Assembly: GCF_016862975.1 (NCBI RefSeq)
Contig: NZ_BONZ01000056.1
Coordinates: 62,001-126,000 of the forward strand
DNA length: 64,000 bases
Origin: Rugosimonospora africana
GTDB lineage: Bacteria > Actinomycetota > Actinomycetes > Mycobacteriales > Micromonosporaceae
Reading direction: 5' to 3'
A program made the position numbers and the translations under genes. The notes beneath the pieces were generated by a model that did not search any database, was not told the DNA's origin, and was given only the letters and a program-made list of their open reading frames with translations. Of the stretch, positions 42,760 through 51,280 are shown one piece after another (position 1 is the first letter of the stretch; the number at the start of each line of letters is the position of its first letter).

Positions 42760-44733
42760 ATGAGCGGTAACCGGTTTCGGTACGGGGCGTGGGAGGGCGG
42801 ACCCGATCCGCTGGCGCCGCCGTACGACGTCCGGGCCGCGGTCGACCAGGTCGGTGCCGAGGTGCTGGCCGGTGGGAGCCTGCGGGAGGCGCTGCGCGAC
42901 CTGCTGCGCCAGGGCCCACGTTCCGGCCGGGGCCTCGGCGACCTGGTCGCCCGGGCTCGCCGGATGCGTCGCGAGGCGATGCGACGGGGCAACCTCGACG
43001 GCGCGGTGACCCGGGCGCAGGCACTGCTCGACCAGGCACTCGCGGCGGAACGCGACGAGCTGGCCGGGCGCGACGACGACGCGGCGCGGTTCTCCGAGGC
43101 GGTACTGGACAACCTGCCCCGGTCGACCGCGCAGGCGGTACAGGAGTTGTCCGGGTACGAGTGGACCAGCGACGAGGCCCGCCAGCTGTACCAGCAGATC
43201 CTCCAGGGCCTGCGCAACGACGTGCTGCAGCAGCGGTTCACCGGGCTGCGCGACGCGTTGCGCGGCGCGGACCCGGCCAGCAACGCCGCGGCGAACCAGC
43301 AGCTCAAGGAGATGCTCGGCGACCTCAACAACCTGCTGGACCGGCACGCTCGCGGCGAGGACACGGCGGACGCGTTCGCCGAGTTCATGCGCCGGCACGG
43401 CGAGTTCTTCCCGGAGCAGCCGGGCAGCATCGACGAACTGGTCGAGGCGCTGGCCCGGCGGGCGGCCGAAGGCGAGCGGCTGATGCGCTCGCTGTCCCCG
43501 CAGCAACGGGAGGAGTTGGCCGGGCTGATGTCCCGGGCGCTCGGCGACGCCGACCTGGCCGGCGAGATGGCCGCGCTGGACGCGCACCTGCGTACCCTGC
43601 GCCCGGACCTGCCCTGGGGCCGCCGTTCGCAGGTACGCGGCGAGCGGGGGCTCGGGTACGGCGAGGCGACCGAGGTGCTCGGTGAGCTCTCGGACCTCGA
43701 CGACCTCATCGACCAGCTCGGGCAGGAGCACCCCGGCGCGACGCTCGACGACGTCGACGTGGAGGCGGTGGAGCGGTTGCTCGGCCGCGAGGCCGGTGCG
43801 GACGTGCGCCGGCTGCGGGAGCTGGAACGGGAACTGCGCCGGCAGGGCTGGGTGACCCGGGGCGCCGAGGGGCTGACGCTGAGCCCGAAGGCGTTGCGCC
43901 GGCTCGGCGGTACCGCGTTGCGTTCGATCTTCGCGGACCTGGAGCGCGGTCCGCGCGGCCAGCACGACCTGCGGGACGCGGGCGCGGCCGGCGAGCTGAC
44001 CGGGGCGTCGCGCCGCTGGGAGTACGGCGACGAGCAGCAGATCGACGTCGTCCGCACGATCGGCAACGCGGTCCGGCGAGTCTCCGCTTCCGGTCGCGGC
44101 GGGACGCCGGTTCTCCTCGAAGTGGAGGACTTCGAGATCGCGGAGACCGAACGGCGCTCCTCGGCGGCGGTCGCGCTGTGCGTCGACCTGTCCTTCTCGA
44201 TGGTGTCCGAGGGGCGGTGGGGGCCGATGAAGCAGACCGCGCTGGCCCTCTCGCACCTCATCGCGACCAGGTTCCCACAGGACGCGCTGCAGATCATCGG
44301 CTTCGGCCGGTACGCGCAGCAGCTGTCCCAGCAGGAGCTGGCCGCAGTCGAGCCGGACATGGTGCAGGGCACCAACCTGCAGCACGCGCTGCGGCTGGCC
44401 GGCCGGCACCTGCGTCGGCACTCGGACGGCGACCCGGTCGTCCTGGTCGTCACCGACGGGGAGCCGACCGCGCACCTGCTCGACGACGGGGAGGCGGTGT
44501 TCGCCTGGCCGCCGGCCCGGGAGACGGTGATGGAGACCGTCCGCGAGGTGGACGTGCTCACCCGCTACGGCGCGACGCTGAACCTGTTCATGCTCGGCGA
44601 GGACGAGGGGCTGCGCCGGTTCGTGGACGCGGTCGCGCGGCGCAGCGGCGGCCGGGTGTTCACTCCGGACGCCGAGGACCTCGGCAGGTACGTGGTGTCG
44701 AACTACATCCGGGCCCGGCGGCGCGGCCGCTGA
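42760..44733 (+). CDS. VWA-domain protein, partner of the MoxR-like ATPase
   Basis: 657 residues. A long N-terminal helical part (about 1-440, charged, with coiled stretches) is followed by a von Willebrand A domain at about 450-640 with the metal-ion-dependent adhesion site DLSFSM (DxSxS), a GTNLQHALRLAGRHL motif and VVLVVTDGEPTAHL. This is the MoxR/VWA complex arrangement, in which the VWA subunit binds the client protein. ATG 42760 is chosen for GGAGAGGA upstream; the reading frame is open through the repeat to 42676, but that extension would be translated repeat. It is separated from the ATPase gene by the repeat. Confidence 0.87.
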   Translation: MSGNRFRYGAWEGGPDPLAPPYDVRAAVDQVGAEVLAGGSLREALRDLLRQGPRSGRGLGDLVARARRMRREAMRRGNLDGAVTRAQALLDQALAAERDELAGRDDDAARFSEAVLDNLPRSTAQAVQELSGYEWTSDEARQLYQQILQGLRNDVLQQRFTGLRDALRGADPASNAAANQQLKEMLGDLNNLLDRHARGEDTADAFAEFMRRHGEFFPEQPGSIDELVEALARRAAEGERLMRSLSPQQREELAGLMSRALGDADLAGEMAALDAHLRTLRPDLPWGRRSQVRGERGLGYGEATEVLGELSDLDDLIDQLGQEHPGATLDDVDVEAVERLLGREAGADVRRLRELERELRRQGWVTRGAEGLTLSPKALRRLGGTALRSIFADLERGPRGQHDLRDAGAAGELTGASRRWEYGDEQQIDVVRTIGNAVRRVSASGRGGTPVLLEVEDFEIAETERRSSAAVALCVDLSFSMVSEGRWGPMKQTALALSHLIATRFPQDALQIIGFGRYAQQLSQQELAAVEPDMVQGTNLQHALRLAGRHLRRHSDGDPVVLVVTDGEPTAHLLDDGEAVFAWPPARETVMETVREVDVLTRYGATLNLFMLGEDEGLRRFVDAVARRSGGRVFTPDAEDLGRYVVSNYIRARRRGR

Positions 44734-44752
44734 TCGCCCGCTACGAGTCAGA

Positions 44753-44784
44753 GACGGCGGTGCGCTTCCCGACGCACCGCCGTC
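44753..44784. terminator. Bidirectional terminator hairpin
   Basis: Arms GACGGCGGTGCG (44753-44764) and CGCACCGCCGTC (44773-44784), a perfect 12-bp stem with an 8-base loop, between the convergent VWA and acetyltransferase genes. Confidence 0.75.
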
Positions 44785-45343
44785 ACGCTTCCAGGCGCCG
44801 CCACTCTTCCACGTCCAGCGCGTATTCGACCTCGCCCAGCTCGGTACCGGGGAGCGGATCGTCCCAGGTCTCGTGGAACGTCCGCGCGTAGATCAGGCCG
44901 CTCTTCTCCATGACCCGGCGGGACGCGGCGTTGACCGCCATCGTCTGCGCGATCACCCGGGTCAGGCCGAGTTCGGTGAATCCCTTGCGAATGAGCGCCT
45001 TGGAGCCCTCGGTGCCGTATCCGGCGCCCCACGCCGACCGGCGCAGCCGGTAGCCCAACTCGGCCTCGTCCGGCCGGTCCGTCGGCGTCAGCGCGAACCA
45101 GCCGAGGAACTGCCGGCCGGCGCGGGTCTCCGCCGCCCAGTACCCGGGGCGGTCGCCGTACCGCTGGTAACCGCGCAGGAGCTTCGGCAGGATCGTGTCC
45201 CGCAACTCCTCCCGGGGCACCGGCTTCCCGCCGTTGAGGTAGCGCATCACCTCGGGGTCGTTGTCCAGCGCGACGAGGTCGTCCAGGTCGGTTTCGGCGA
45301 GATCGCGCAGGATCAGCCGTTCGGTCGTGAGGAACTCCGGCAC
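44783..45343 (-). CDS. GNAT-family N-acetyltransferase (RimJ/RimL type)
   Basis: 186 residues. Starts LTTERLILRDLAETDLDDLVALDNDPEVMRYLNGGKP, typical of RimJ/RimL-like acetyltransferases. The acetyl-CoA pyrophosphate loop is RSAWGAGYGTEGSKALIRKGF (consensus RxxGxGY/A), and the C-terminal motif NAASRRVMEKSGL is the usual B-strand region. Substrate (ribosomal protein or small molecule) unknown. ATG 45343 has no strong ribosome site but the family begins there. Confidence 0.9.
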   Translation of the reverse strand: MPEFLTTERLILRDLAETDLDDLVALDNDPEVMRYLNGGKPVPREELRDTILPKLLRGYQRYGDRPGYWAAETRAGRQFLGWFALTPTDRPDEAELGYRLRRSAWGAGYGTEGSKALIRKGFTELGLTRVIAQTMAVNAASRRVMEKSGLIYARTFHETWDDPLPGTELGEVEYALDVEEWRRLEA

Positions 45344-45395
45344 CGGCTCATTGTGCCGGTCCCCGCGTTTGGCCAGCCGGCGCCCGGGTAAGCGG

Positions 45396-45504
45396 CGACT
45401 GGTCTGGGTCGTCGCGCGGCGTCAGAAGAGTCGCCGGGCCAGATTGGTCGGACGACTGGTCTGGGTCGTCGCGCGGCGTCAGAAGAGTCGAGCCAGACTA
45501 GTCG
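45396..45504 (-). repeat. Dispersed palindromic repeat, locus G (two copies)
   Basis: Copies at 45396-45450 and 45453-45504, reverse orientation. They begin CGACTGGTCTGGGTCGTCG and end GCCGGGCCAGATTGGTCG and GAGCCAGACTAGTCG. Both carry a changed centre (GTCAGAAGAGTCG) shared only by these two, so they arose by local duplication. They precede the DUF2267 gene by 22 bases. Confidence 0.88.
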
Positions 45505-45526
45505 GAGTGGTCTGAAGGGATGCCCC

Positions 45527-45904
45527 GTGGACTATGACGAGTTCATCCAGGGTGTCGCGGGACGGCTGGGGACCTCGCGTGACGAGGCCACCGCGCTCAG
45601 CCTGGCGACGCTGGTGACGCTGTCCGAACGGATCAGCGGGGGCGAGGTCAGGGACCTGGCCGCGCAGTTGCCGGAGCGGTTGCGGGGCTGGCTGCTGCCG
45701 ACCGAGGAGAACGCGGAACGCTTCGGGCTGGCCGAGTTCCTGCGGCGGATCGAGACGCACGCGGCGGTGAACACCGAACGCGCCCAGGAGGGCGCCCGGG
45801 CGGTCCTCGCGACGCTGCGCGAGGCGGTGACCGGCAAGGACTTCGCGGACACGCTGACCCAGCTTCCGAAGGAGTTCTGGGCAGTGGTCGAGCCAACCCC
45901 CTGA
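45527..45904 (+). CDS. DUF2267 family protein
   Basis: 125 residues starting GTG 45527 (GAAGGGA upstream). MDYDEFIQGVAGRLGTSRDEATALSLATLVTLSERISGGEVRDLAAQLPERLRGWLLP and FAEFLRRIETHAAV-type sequence is the all-helical DUF2267 repeat domain, often linked to stress or desiccation genes. Function unknown. Convergent with the type VII EspI-like gene. Confidence 0.88.
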   Translation: MDYDEFIQGVAGRLGTSRDEATALSLATLVTLSERISGGEVRDLAAQLPERLRGWLLPTEENAERFGLAEFLRRIETHAAVNTERAQEGARAVLATLREAVTGKDFADTLTQLPKEFWAVVEPTP

Positions 45905-45979
45905 GCTGGCCGGCCAGCGGGTCGGCCCCGGTCTTGGTTAGCCGCCTTCTGCCGGCCCCGGTGCTGTCGGCCGGCTCTG

Positions 45980-47209
45980 TCAGCCGCGGTTCTGGTTGGC
46001 CAGCGTGAGTGCGGCGGCGCCGATCCGGGCCACCGCGGGCGCGGTCTGGCGGGCGAACCGGCCGGGCTCCAGCGGAGCGCCGGCGGCCAGGCTGCGGTCG
46101 TACCCGAGGACGCACGCGGGCACCCCCGCGCCGCGCAGCGACTCCGCCGCCTTCGCGTGGTTCAGCGCCGCGTCCGGGGACTGGTCGAGGAGCACCGGCA
46201 CGGTGCGCGCCCGCAGATCCGGGGCGACCTCGGCGAACCAGGCCAGCGCGGTACGCATGCCGTCGAGGGTGGCCGGGATGGCCAGGACGAGGCTGTGCCC
46301 GTCGGCCAGGTAGCCGGGCTGGATCACGGCGTCGTGGCCGCCGTCGATGACCGCGAGGCCGAAGAAGCGCATCAGGCGGGTGCTCACCTCGCGGTACGCG
46401 TCGAGGTCCATGGTGCCCGGCCGGCTGAGCAGGGTGGGCCGGCGCTGGTGCTGGGACAGGGCCGCGACCGCCTCGCCGGGTGGCCGCCGTACCAGTGCCG
46501 AGGCGTCCTCGGCGGTCAGTCGCATGGCGGCACCGAGCCGGTACGCCAGCGAGCCGTGCCCGCGTGTCGTCTCCAGCGCGAGCGCGCCGTCGGCGCGGTA
46601 CCGCACGTACGCGCAGGACAGCAGGGCGGCCAGGGTGGTCGCCCCGGCGCCGCCGCGCACACCGGCGACCAGGATCCGCCGGCACGTGGTGATCGGCTGC
46701 TGGATCCGGTGCACGTCGTCGGTGAGGGCGTGCACCTCACCCGCTCCGCCGCCCATGGCCCGGGCCAGCGTGCCGCGCAGCCGGCGCTGTGGCGTGTCGC
46801 CCCGGCGTACCCGCCCGGCCAGCCGGGTCAGCGCCTCGGGTACGGCGGGCTCCTCGGGCGGGGTGCTGGCCGGGTAGGTGGTGGGCGCCGGCCGGCTGGA
46901 CGTCCACAGCCGGACACCGGGCGGCCCCGAGGGGACCGGCGGGGCGCTCGACGGCACCGGGATCGAGCCCGTCGTGGTCGGCGCTGGTGCGATCGGTGGC
47001 GGTGCGATCGGCGGCGTGGTGGTCGGTGGTGCGATCGGCGGCGGCGTGGTCGGCGGCGGGGCGACCGGGACCGCGGCAGGCGGTCGCACCGAGGCCCGTC
47101 CGTAGACCACCGGTGGATTCGACTCGGTGGTCGGCTGGCCGGCGGTTCGCAGGACCTCGGTATGCCAGCCCGATGCTGGAGTCGGTGGCGGCTCGGCTGG
47201 CTGACCCAT
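45980..47209 (-). CDS. EspI-like MinD/ParA-family ATPase, type VII secretion associated
   Basis: 409 residues. The N-terminal 120 residues are Pro/Thr-rich low-complexity (TTPPIAPPPIAPAPTTTG). The C-terminal part is a MinD/ParA ATPase: deviant Walker A VRGGAGATTLAALLS, RYRADGALALETTRGHG, and FFGLAVIDGGHDAV near the Walker B. This is the layout of ESX-1 EspI proteins, which regulate secretion in response to ATP. It starts at GTG 47209, 17 bases after the EccD stop, in the same operon. Residue-level ATPase activity is not assured. Confidence 0.85.
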   Translation of the reverse strand: MGQPAEPPPTPASGWHTEVLRTAGQPTTESNPPVVYGRASVRPPAAVPVAPPPTTPPPIAPPTTTPPIAPPPIAPAPTTTGSIPVPSSAPPVPSGPPGVRLWTSSRPAPTTYPASTPPEEPAVPEALTRLAGRVRRGDTPQRRLRGTLARAMGGGAGEVHALTDDVHRIQQPITTCRRILVAGVRGGAGATTLAALLSCAYVRYRADGALALETTRGHGSLAYRLGAAMRLTAEDASALVRRPPGEAVAALSQHQRRPTLLSRPGTMDLDAYREVSTRLMRFFGLAVIDGGHDAVIQPGYLADGHSLVLAIPATLDGMRTALAWFAEVAPDLRARTVPVLLDQSPDAALNHAKAAESLRGAGVPACVLGYDRSLAAGAPLEPGRFARQTAPAVARIGAAALTLANQNRG

Positions 47210-47226
47210 CGATATCTGTCCCTCTA

Positions 47227-48549
47227 CTAGAAGATGTGCAGTAGCCGGCCGTACGTGCCGAACTCACCGACGACCACGGGCACGATGGCCAGGACCGCAC
47301 CCGCCTCGACGCGGTCGGTCAGCCGGCGCAGCCGCGCGCGGACATGGTCGGGCGGGTCGACGGCGAGCACCAGTACGCAGACGACCGCGCCCGCGGCGGC
47401 GACGGCCAGTTGCGCCGGTGTCGGCGTGCCGGTGGCGCCCAGCCACGCGACGAACAGGGCGGCGAGCACGACACCGGCCGCGCCGATCAGCGCGACCACC
47501 TCGCCGACCAGCGGGTACAGCCGGGCGCGGCTGAGCAGGAGGACCGCGAGCAACCCGGCCAGCGACAGCGTCCACCGATCCGGGTGGCCGGCCAGCGACC
47601 AGCCGCTGACCGCGATCGACGCGGCCAGCGCGATGGTTGCCAGCGCGAGTCCCCGGTGAGACGCGGCGAGCGCGTCGTACACGTCCCGCCGGGTCACGTC
47701 CCCGCCACCGGTGCGCGCGTCGTCGAGCCGGGTGAGGCCGGCCATCAGCAGTGCCAGCCGGGGCAGGAAGCCGAGCAGTACGACGGCGACCGCGGCCATG
47801 ACCGCGCTCAACCGGGCGGCGGGAAGGTGAATGAGCATGCCCGCCCACCACAGCACGGCCAGCAGGACGCCGAACAGGCCACCGAGCCAGCCGCCGCGCC
47901 CCAGCGGTGTCGTCGCGCCGAGCAGCGCCACGAGTATGCCGGCCACCACCGCCAGCAGCAACCAGCGCTGCTCCGCCTGCCATCCGCTGGTGCGGCCGCC
48001 GAACCAGGCCGACTGCACGGCGAGTACGCCGGCGCCGAGCAGCACCACGGTGCCGATCGGCTCGCGTACCTGGGCGAGCGCGGCACCGAGCAGGCATCCG
48101 ATGGCGGCCGCGACGGCGAGCCACAGGACGCCGGAGCGGCCCGGTTCGATGGCTCGGATCAGCAGTCCGGCGACGAAGAACAGCACCACCGCGCCGGCCG
48201 TCGCGCTCCACCGCCGGGCGGCCGGGCTCCACCGGAACGACAGCCGGTCCGCGCCCTCCGCGGTCTCCTCGGTGACGTCGTGGATGACCGGAGCGGGCGG
48301 GCTGTCCTCGACCGTCACGACCCGGAGCACGGCGCCGTCGGCCACTTCGGCCGCGGCCAGGCTCTGCCCGGTCGGCAGCGCGAGCCCGGAACTGGTCACC
48401 AGTTGTCGCGGCCGGGGCACCCGACCGGACGGCTCGCCGAGCAGGTCGAGCACGTCGGGTATGAGCACCCCGATCGGTTCGTCGGAGGGCAGTACGACAT
48501 CGGCGCGCCGCCGGCCGCCCACCAGCGTCACCCTGCTGTACCGGGCCAC
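47227..48549 (-). CDS. eccD: Type VII secretion membrane component EccD
   Basis: 440 residues. A short N-terminal ubiquitin-like domain (about 1-90, VARYSRVTLVGGRRRADVVLPSDEPIGVLIPDVLDLL) is followed by about 11 hydrophobic segments, the EccD architecture that forms the membrane pore of the secretion machine. GTG 48549 is preceded by GGGGAGGCGCC. It is flanked by the EspI-like gene downstream and a small membrane gene upstream, all minus strand. Identification is by topology plus context. Confidence 0.88.
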   Translation of the reverse strand: MARYSRVTLVGGRRRADVVLPSDEPIGVLIPDVLDLLGEPSGRVPRPRQLVTSSGLALPTGQSLAAAEVADGAVLRVVTVEDSPPAPVIHDVTEETAEGADRLSFRWSPAARRWSATAGAVVLFFVAGLLIRAIEPGRSGVLWLAVAAAIGCLLGAALAQVREPIGTVVLLGAGVLAVQSAWFGGRTSGWQAEQRWLLLAVVAGILVALLGATTPLGRGGWLGGLFGVLLAVLWWAGMLIHLPAARLSAVMAAVAVVLLGFLPRLALLMAGLTRLDDARTGGGDVTRRDVYDALAASHRGLALATIALAASIAVSGWSLAGHPDRWTLSLAGLLAVLLLSRARLYPLVGEVVALIGAAGVVLAALFVAWLGATGTPTPAQLAVAAAGAVVCVLVLAVDPPDHVRARLRRLTDRVEAGAVLAIVPVVVGEFGTYGRLLHIF

Positions 48550-48604
48550 GGCGCCTCCCCTGCGCGTACTGCGTGCGGGGCGCCCCGTCGCGTGGGTGCG
48601 CCCG

Positions 48605-48880
48605 CTATCGGTCCGGCGTATGGATGATCGCCGGAGCGGATTTGTTCTGCTGGTTCTGTTTCGCGATCTGCTGGCGGATCGACGAGTATCCGACGCATCC
48701 GGCCGCCACCACACCAGCGATGACGATGCTGGCGATCACCTTGCCGGCGTTTTCCTCGTAGGACCGGCGGCTGGCCAGTGCACCGAACAACATCGCGTCC
48801 CGCATCCGTCGGCGGCGGACCGCCACGGATTCCAGAAGTTCGCTGTCGAAGTCGCGCGCCACGCCGGCCACCGTAGCCAT
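48605..48880 (-). CDS. Small type VII-locus membrane protein
   Basis: 91 residues: a basic helical N-terminal part (ELLESVAVRRRRMRDAMLFGALASRRSYEENAG), one membrane helix (VIASIVIAGVVAAGCVGY) and a charged tail. ATG 48880 is chosen; an ATG six codons upstream and a GTG three codons in are alternatives. It lies 55 bases upstream of eccD in the same operon. No known family. The conserved position suggests an accessory to the translocon. Confidence 0.65.
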   Translation of the reverse strand: MATVAGVARDFDSELLESVAVRRRRMRDAMLFGALASRRSYEENAGKVIASIVIAGVVAAGCVGYSSIRQQIAKQNQQNKSAPAIIHTPDR

Positions 48881-48925
48881 CCGGGGACGGACAGGCAACG
48901 CCCGCGGCTCGCGCCGTCGTGCCGG

Positions 48926-49912
48926 TCACGGTACCGGCAGCGGCACGTCGGCGCGCAACGCCCCGGCGAGGGCGGTCAGCGAGTTCCAACCGTCGGGCAG
49001 GTCATACCAGGCCGTCCCGCGGTGCCGCGGGCCGATCGGCCGGGCGCCCTCCAAGCTCAACGCCTCGGAAGCGCTCAGGTCGCCGCGTGCCGCCGGGCCG
49101 ACGGCCAGGCCGGTCGGGATGCCCGCGCCGTCGGCCGGGCCGTCCGAGGCCGGAAGGGTCAGGTCTTCGCGTCCCGGCCGCAGTACCGCGAAAAACAGCG
49201 CGAGGTCGTGCTCGCGGGCCAGCGTGTCGGCGAGCGCCGGCAGCACGGACAGCGGTGGCTCCTCGCCGGCCGGGTACCCGACGACGAGAACCGCCGACTG
49301 CGCCGGAGCGGCTTGCGCGTCGGTGACTTGAAGGATGCCGATGGCCGGCCGCGCGCCGCCGCCGACGAAAGTCACCTGAGTCGGCCGCGGTGCGCGATCG
49401 ATGACCAGTTCGGTCAGCTCCTCGGGCTGCCACGGCTGGGTCACCGGTTCGGCGGGGCCCCACCCGAGCGGTGGTTTACCGGTCAGCGTCCGGCACGCGG
49501 CCTCGACGCCGAGCCCGAAGGTGGCCGGCTGGCGCTCGTGGCGCAGTTCGATGGTGAGCCACAGTTGCCGGCCGATCTCCCCGCCCCGCTCCGTGCTGTC
49601 GGTGACTCCGGCGCCAGCGGGGGTACCGGCTTCGACGAAGGTGTCGTCGTCCCAGCGCAACCCAGCGCCGCTCGCGCCGTCGACATAACCGCGGCCGGGC
49701 GCGTGCACCACCCAGCGGTGCTGGCCGAGCAGCGCCATCCGCAACGGGACCGTGAGGCGGCTCGTCGCCGGCGTCACGAGTTGGACGCCCAGCCCCAGGT
49801 CGGCGGCCTCGATGAAAGCGTCGACGAGGCCCGGCCACAGACCGACCACCGGCCGGTCCTGGAGCAGGACGGCGGTCCTGTCGGTGAGGATGTCGACGAC
49901 TGGCCAGGCCAC
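48926..49912 (-). CDS. DUF6177 protein, type VII secretion associated
   Basis: 328 residues. Opens VVDILTDRTAVLLQDRPVVGLWPGLVDAFIEAA, with a later GHRWVVHAPGRGYVDG-type region and a C-terminal half rich in beta-turns. It matches the DUF6177 proteins found beside EccC/EccD in actinobacterial type VII loci. No membrane segment. GTG 49912 is the first codon of the leftward operon and faces the ESAT-6-like gene across a 250-base divergent region. Role unknown. Confidence 0.78.
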   Translation of the reverse strand: MAWPVVDILTDRTAVLLQDRPVVGLWPGLVDAFIEAADLGLGVQLVTPATSRLTVPLRMALLGQHRWVVHAPGRGYVDGASGAGLRWDDDTFVEAGTPAGAGVTDSTERGGEIGRQLWLTIELRHERQPATFGLGVEAACRTLTGKPPLGWGPAEPVTQPWQPEELTELVIDRAPRPTQVTFVGGGARPAIGILQVTDAQAAPAQSAVLVVGYPAGEEPPLSVLPALADTLAREHDLALFFAVLRPGREDLTLPASDGPADGAGIPTGLAVGPAARGDLSASEALSLEGARPIGPRHRGTAWYDLPDGWNSLTALAGALRADVPLPVP

Positions 49913-49977
49913 CGGGCGATGGTAAGTGCGGCGCCGAGCCGCCGCAACGCGATCGGTTGCTGTTCAACGGTTCTGGC

Positions 49978-50023
49978 TACCGCGCTGGTTGTAGCTCCGT
50001 GCGACATACCACGCTGGTTGTAG
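49978..50023. promoter_or_regulatory. 17-bp direct repeat in the type VII divergent promoter region
   Basis: TACCGCGCTGGTTGTAG at 49978-49994 and TACCACGCTGGTTGTAG at 50007-50023 differ at one base and start 29 bases apart, near three helical turns. They lie between the two divergent type VII operons, 66 bases upstream of the DUF6177 start and about 140 bases before the first ESAT-6-like gene. Likely binding sites for a shared regulator. Confidence 0.55.
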
Positions 50024-50165
50024 GCGAACCTCCATCCAGTGTTCGACGCATTTCCGGGGAAGCGCGCATAACGTGTTGCGGTCGGGGGTCGCGTTTCGCG
50101 TGCCCGGAGACGAGTAAGTGTGACGGCCCGGTCCCGATCGGGCCGGCTGATCGGGAGGTCGGTAA

Positions 50166-50501
50166 ATGCGGTTTGACATGGGCAGCCAGACGCTGCCGAC
50201 GTTGATCAACCGTACCGATGGATCGCATCAGGATCTGGGTGCGTTGATCCGGGCGTTGATTGCGGCGGCGGAGCCGCTGGAGGGGAAGTTCAACGGGTCC
50301 GGCAAGTCCGCGTTCGACGGGTTCAAGGCACGGGCGGATCAGATCAGCGCCGACCTGCGGTCCGCGCTGGCGTCGATCCTCGGTGGCCAGCAGGGCATGA
50401 ACGTGTCCTTTGTGGACGGCGACCAGTCGATGTCCGACAACGCGCAGCACAGCCAGGGCGCGTCGAACTTCGAGGCCGCCAGTTTCCGGATGTCGGCCTG
50501 A
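50166..50501 (+). CDS. WXG100/ESAT-6-like type VII secreted protein
   Basis: 111 residues, two predicted helices around a short turn (LIRALIAAAEPLEGKFNGSGKSAFDGFKARADQISADLRSALASILGGQQGMNVSF), the size and shape of ESAT-6 family proteins. No strict WXG; the turn is KFNGSG. GGGAGGTCGG precedes ATG 50166. First gene of the rightward operon; it probably forms a dimer with the next gene product and is exported by the EccC/EccD machine. Confidence 0.75.
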   Translation: MRFDMGSQTLPTLINRTDGSHQDLGALIRALIAAAEPLEGKFNGSGKSAFDGFKARADQISADLRSALASILGGQQGMNVSFVDGDQSMSDNAQHSQGASNFEAASFRMSA

Positions 50502-50517
50502 GGAACGGGAGACCACG

Positions 50518-50823
50518 ATGGGCACGATGGATCGGTTGAGTTACGACACCGGGGCTTCCGCTGAGGCGCAGGGCAATATTCAGACCGTGGTGGCCCGGCT
50601 GGAAGCGGTCATCAACGACCGCGACCAGGCGGTGAAGTCGGCGATGGCGGACTTCTTCGCGGATGGTGTCTCGGACCTGTACCACGACAAAGAGGTCCGC
50701 TGGAACAACGCGGCGAACGAGGTGCGCAGCATCATCACCCTGGTGAAGAAGACGTTGCTGGACAACGACGCCACCGCATCTCAGGCGCAGTCCCGCGCTC
50801 GGGCAGCGGTCAGCGCCATCTGA
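50518..50823 (+). CDS. ESAT-6-family protein (pore-forming ESAT-6 type)
   Basis: 101 residues. Starts MDRLSYDTGASAEAQGNIQTVVARLEAVINDRDQAVKSAMADFFADGVSDLYHDKEVRWNNAANEV, a pattern shared by actinobacterial proteins annotated as pore-forming ESAT-6 family members. Two helices with a WNN turn in place of WXG. ATG 50518 follows GGGAGACC; it starts 17 bases after the previous gene. Likely partner of the 111-aa protein; substrate of the type VII machine. Confidence 0.78.
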   Translation: MGTMDRLSYDTGASAEAQGNIQTVVARLEAVINDRDQAVKSAMADFFADGVSDLYHDKEVRWNNAANEVRSIITLVKKTLLDNDATASQAQSRARAAVSAI

Positions 50824-50864
50824 CCGGTCGGACCGCGGCCGGTCGCATTCGGCGGGAGGATTCC

Positions 50865-51251
50865 GTGACCAAATACAACATCGATCCGCAGGGCATCAAC
50901 GGCGTGCTGAAGAACGTCAACGGGGTCCTGAAGGGCGAACTCACGAAGGCTCGGCAGTCGACGTACGACGCCTTGGATGAGGCGGTGCTGGCGTTCCCCG
51001 ACGGGGGATCGCCGGTCGAGCAGGCACTGCGGGTCGCCCAGGCGCGGGCGGTGATGGCGGTCAACGCGGTGAGTTCGGAGACCGGTTTCATCGTGTCGGT
51101 GGCTGTCGACGCGGCGACCGAATACCTGAAGGCCGACGACAGGATGGCCGCCGGGGCCAAGCACCGCGAGGCGGCGGCGCGGGATGTCGACGCGTTCAGC
51201 GCCCAGCCCGGGATCGAGGCCAAGACTCACCAACTCGATCTGCAATCCTGA
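50865..51251 (+). CDS. DUF6507 family protein, type VII locus
   Basis: 128 residues starting GTG 50865 (GGGAGGA upstream). Opens YNIDPQGINGVLKNVNGVLKGELTKARQSTYDALDEAVLAF and continues as an alternating helical domain. It matches DUF6507 proteins that sit next to ESAT-6 genes in actinobacteria and resemble EspC/WXG-type helical hairpins. Role unknown; likely secreted or a chaperone for the large protein encoded next. Confidence 0.75.
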   Translation: MTKYNIDPQGINGVLKNVNGVLKGELTKARQSTYDALDEAVLAFPDGGSPVEQALRVAQARAVMAVNAVSSETGFIVSVAVDAATEYLKADDRMAAGAKHREAAARDVDAFSAQPGIEAKTHQLDLQS

Positions 51252-51280
51252 GCGACCGCTGATAGGGGAAGGCGACGTCG

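Noticed and set aside
2502-45504. Dispersed repeats as an insertion sequence or MITE with known transposase
   Set aside because: No transposase in the window and no target-site duplications recognised; kept as an unclassified repeat family.
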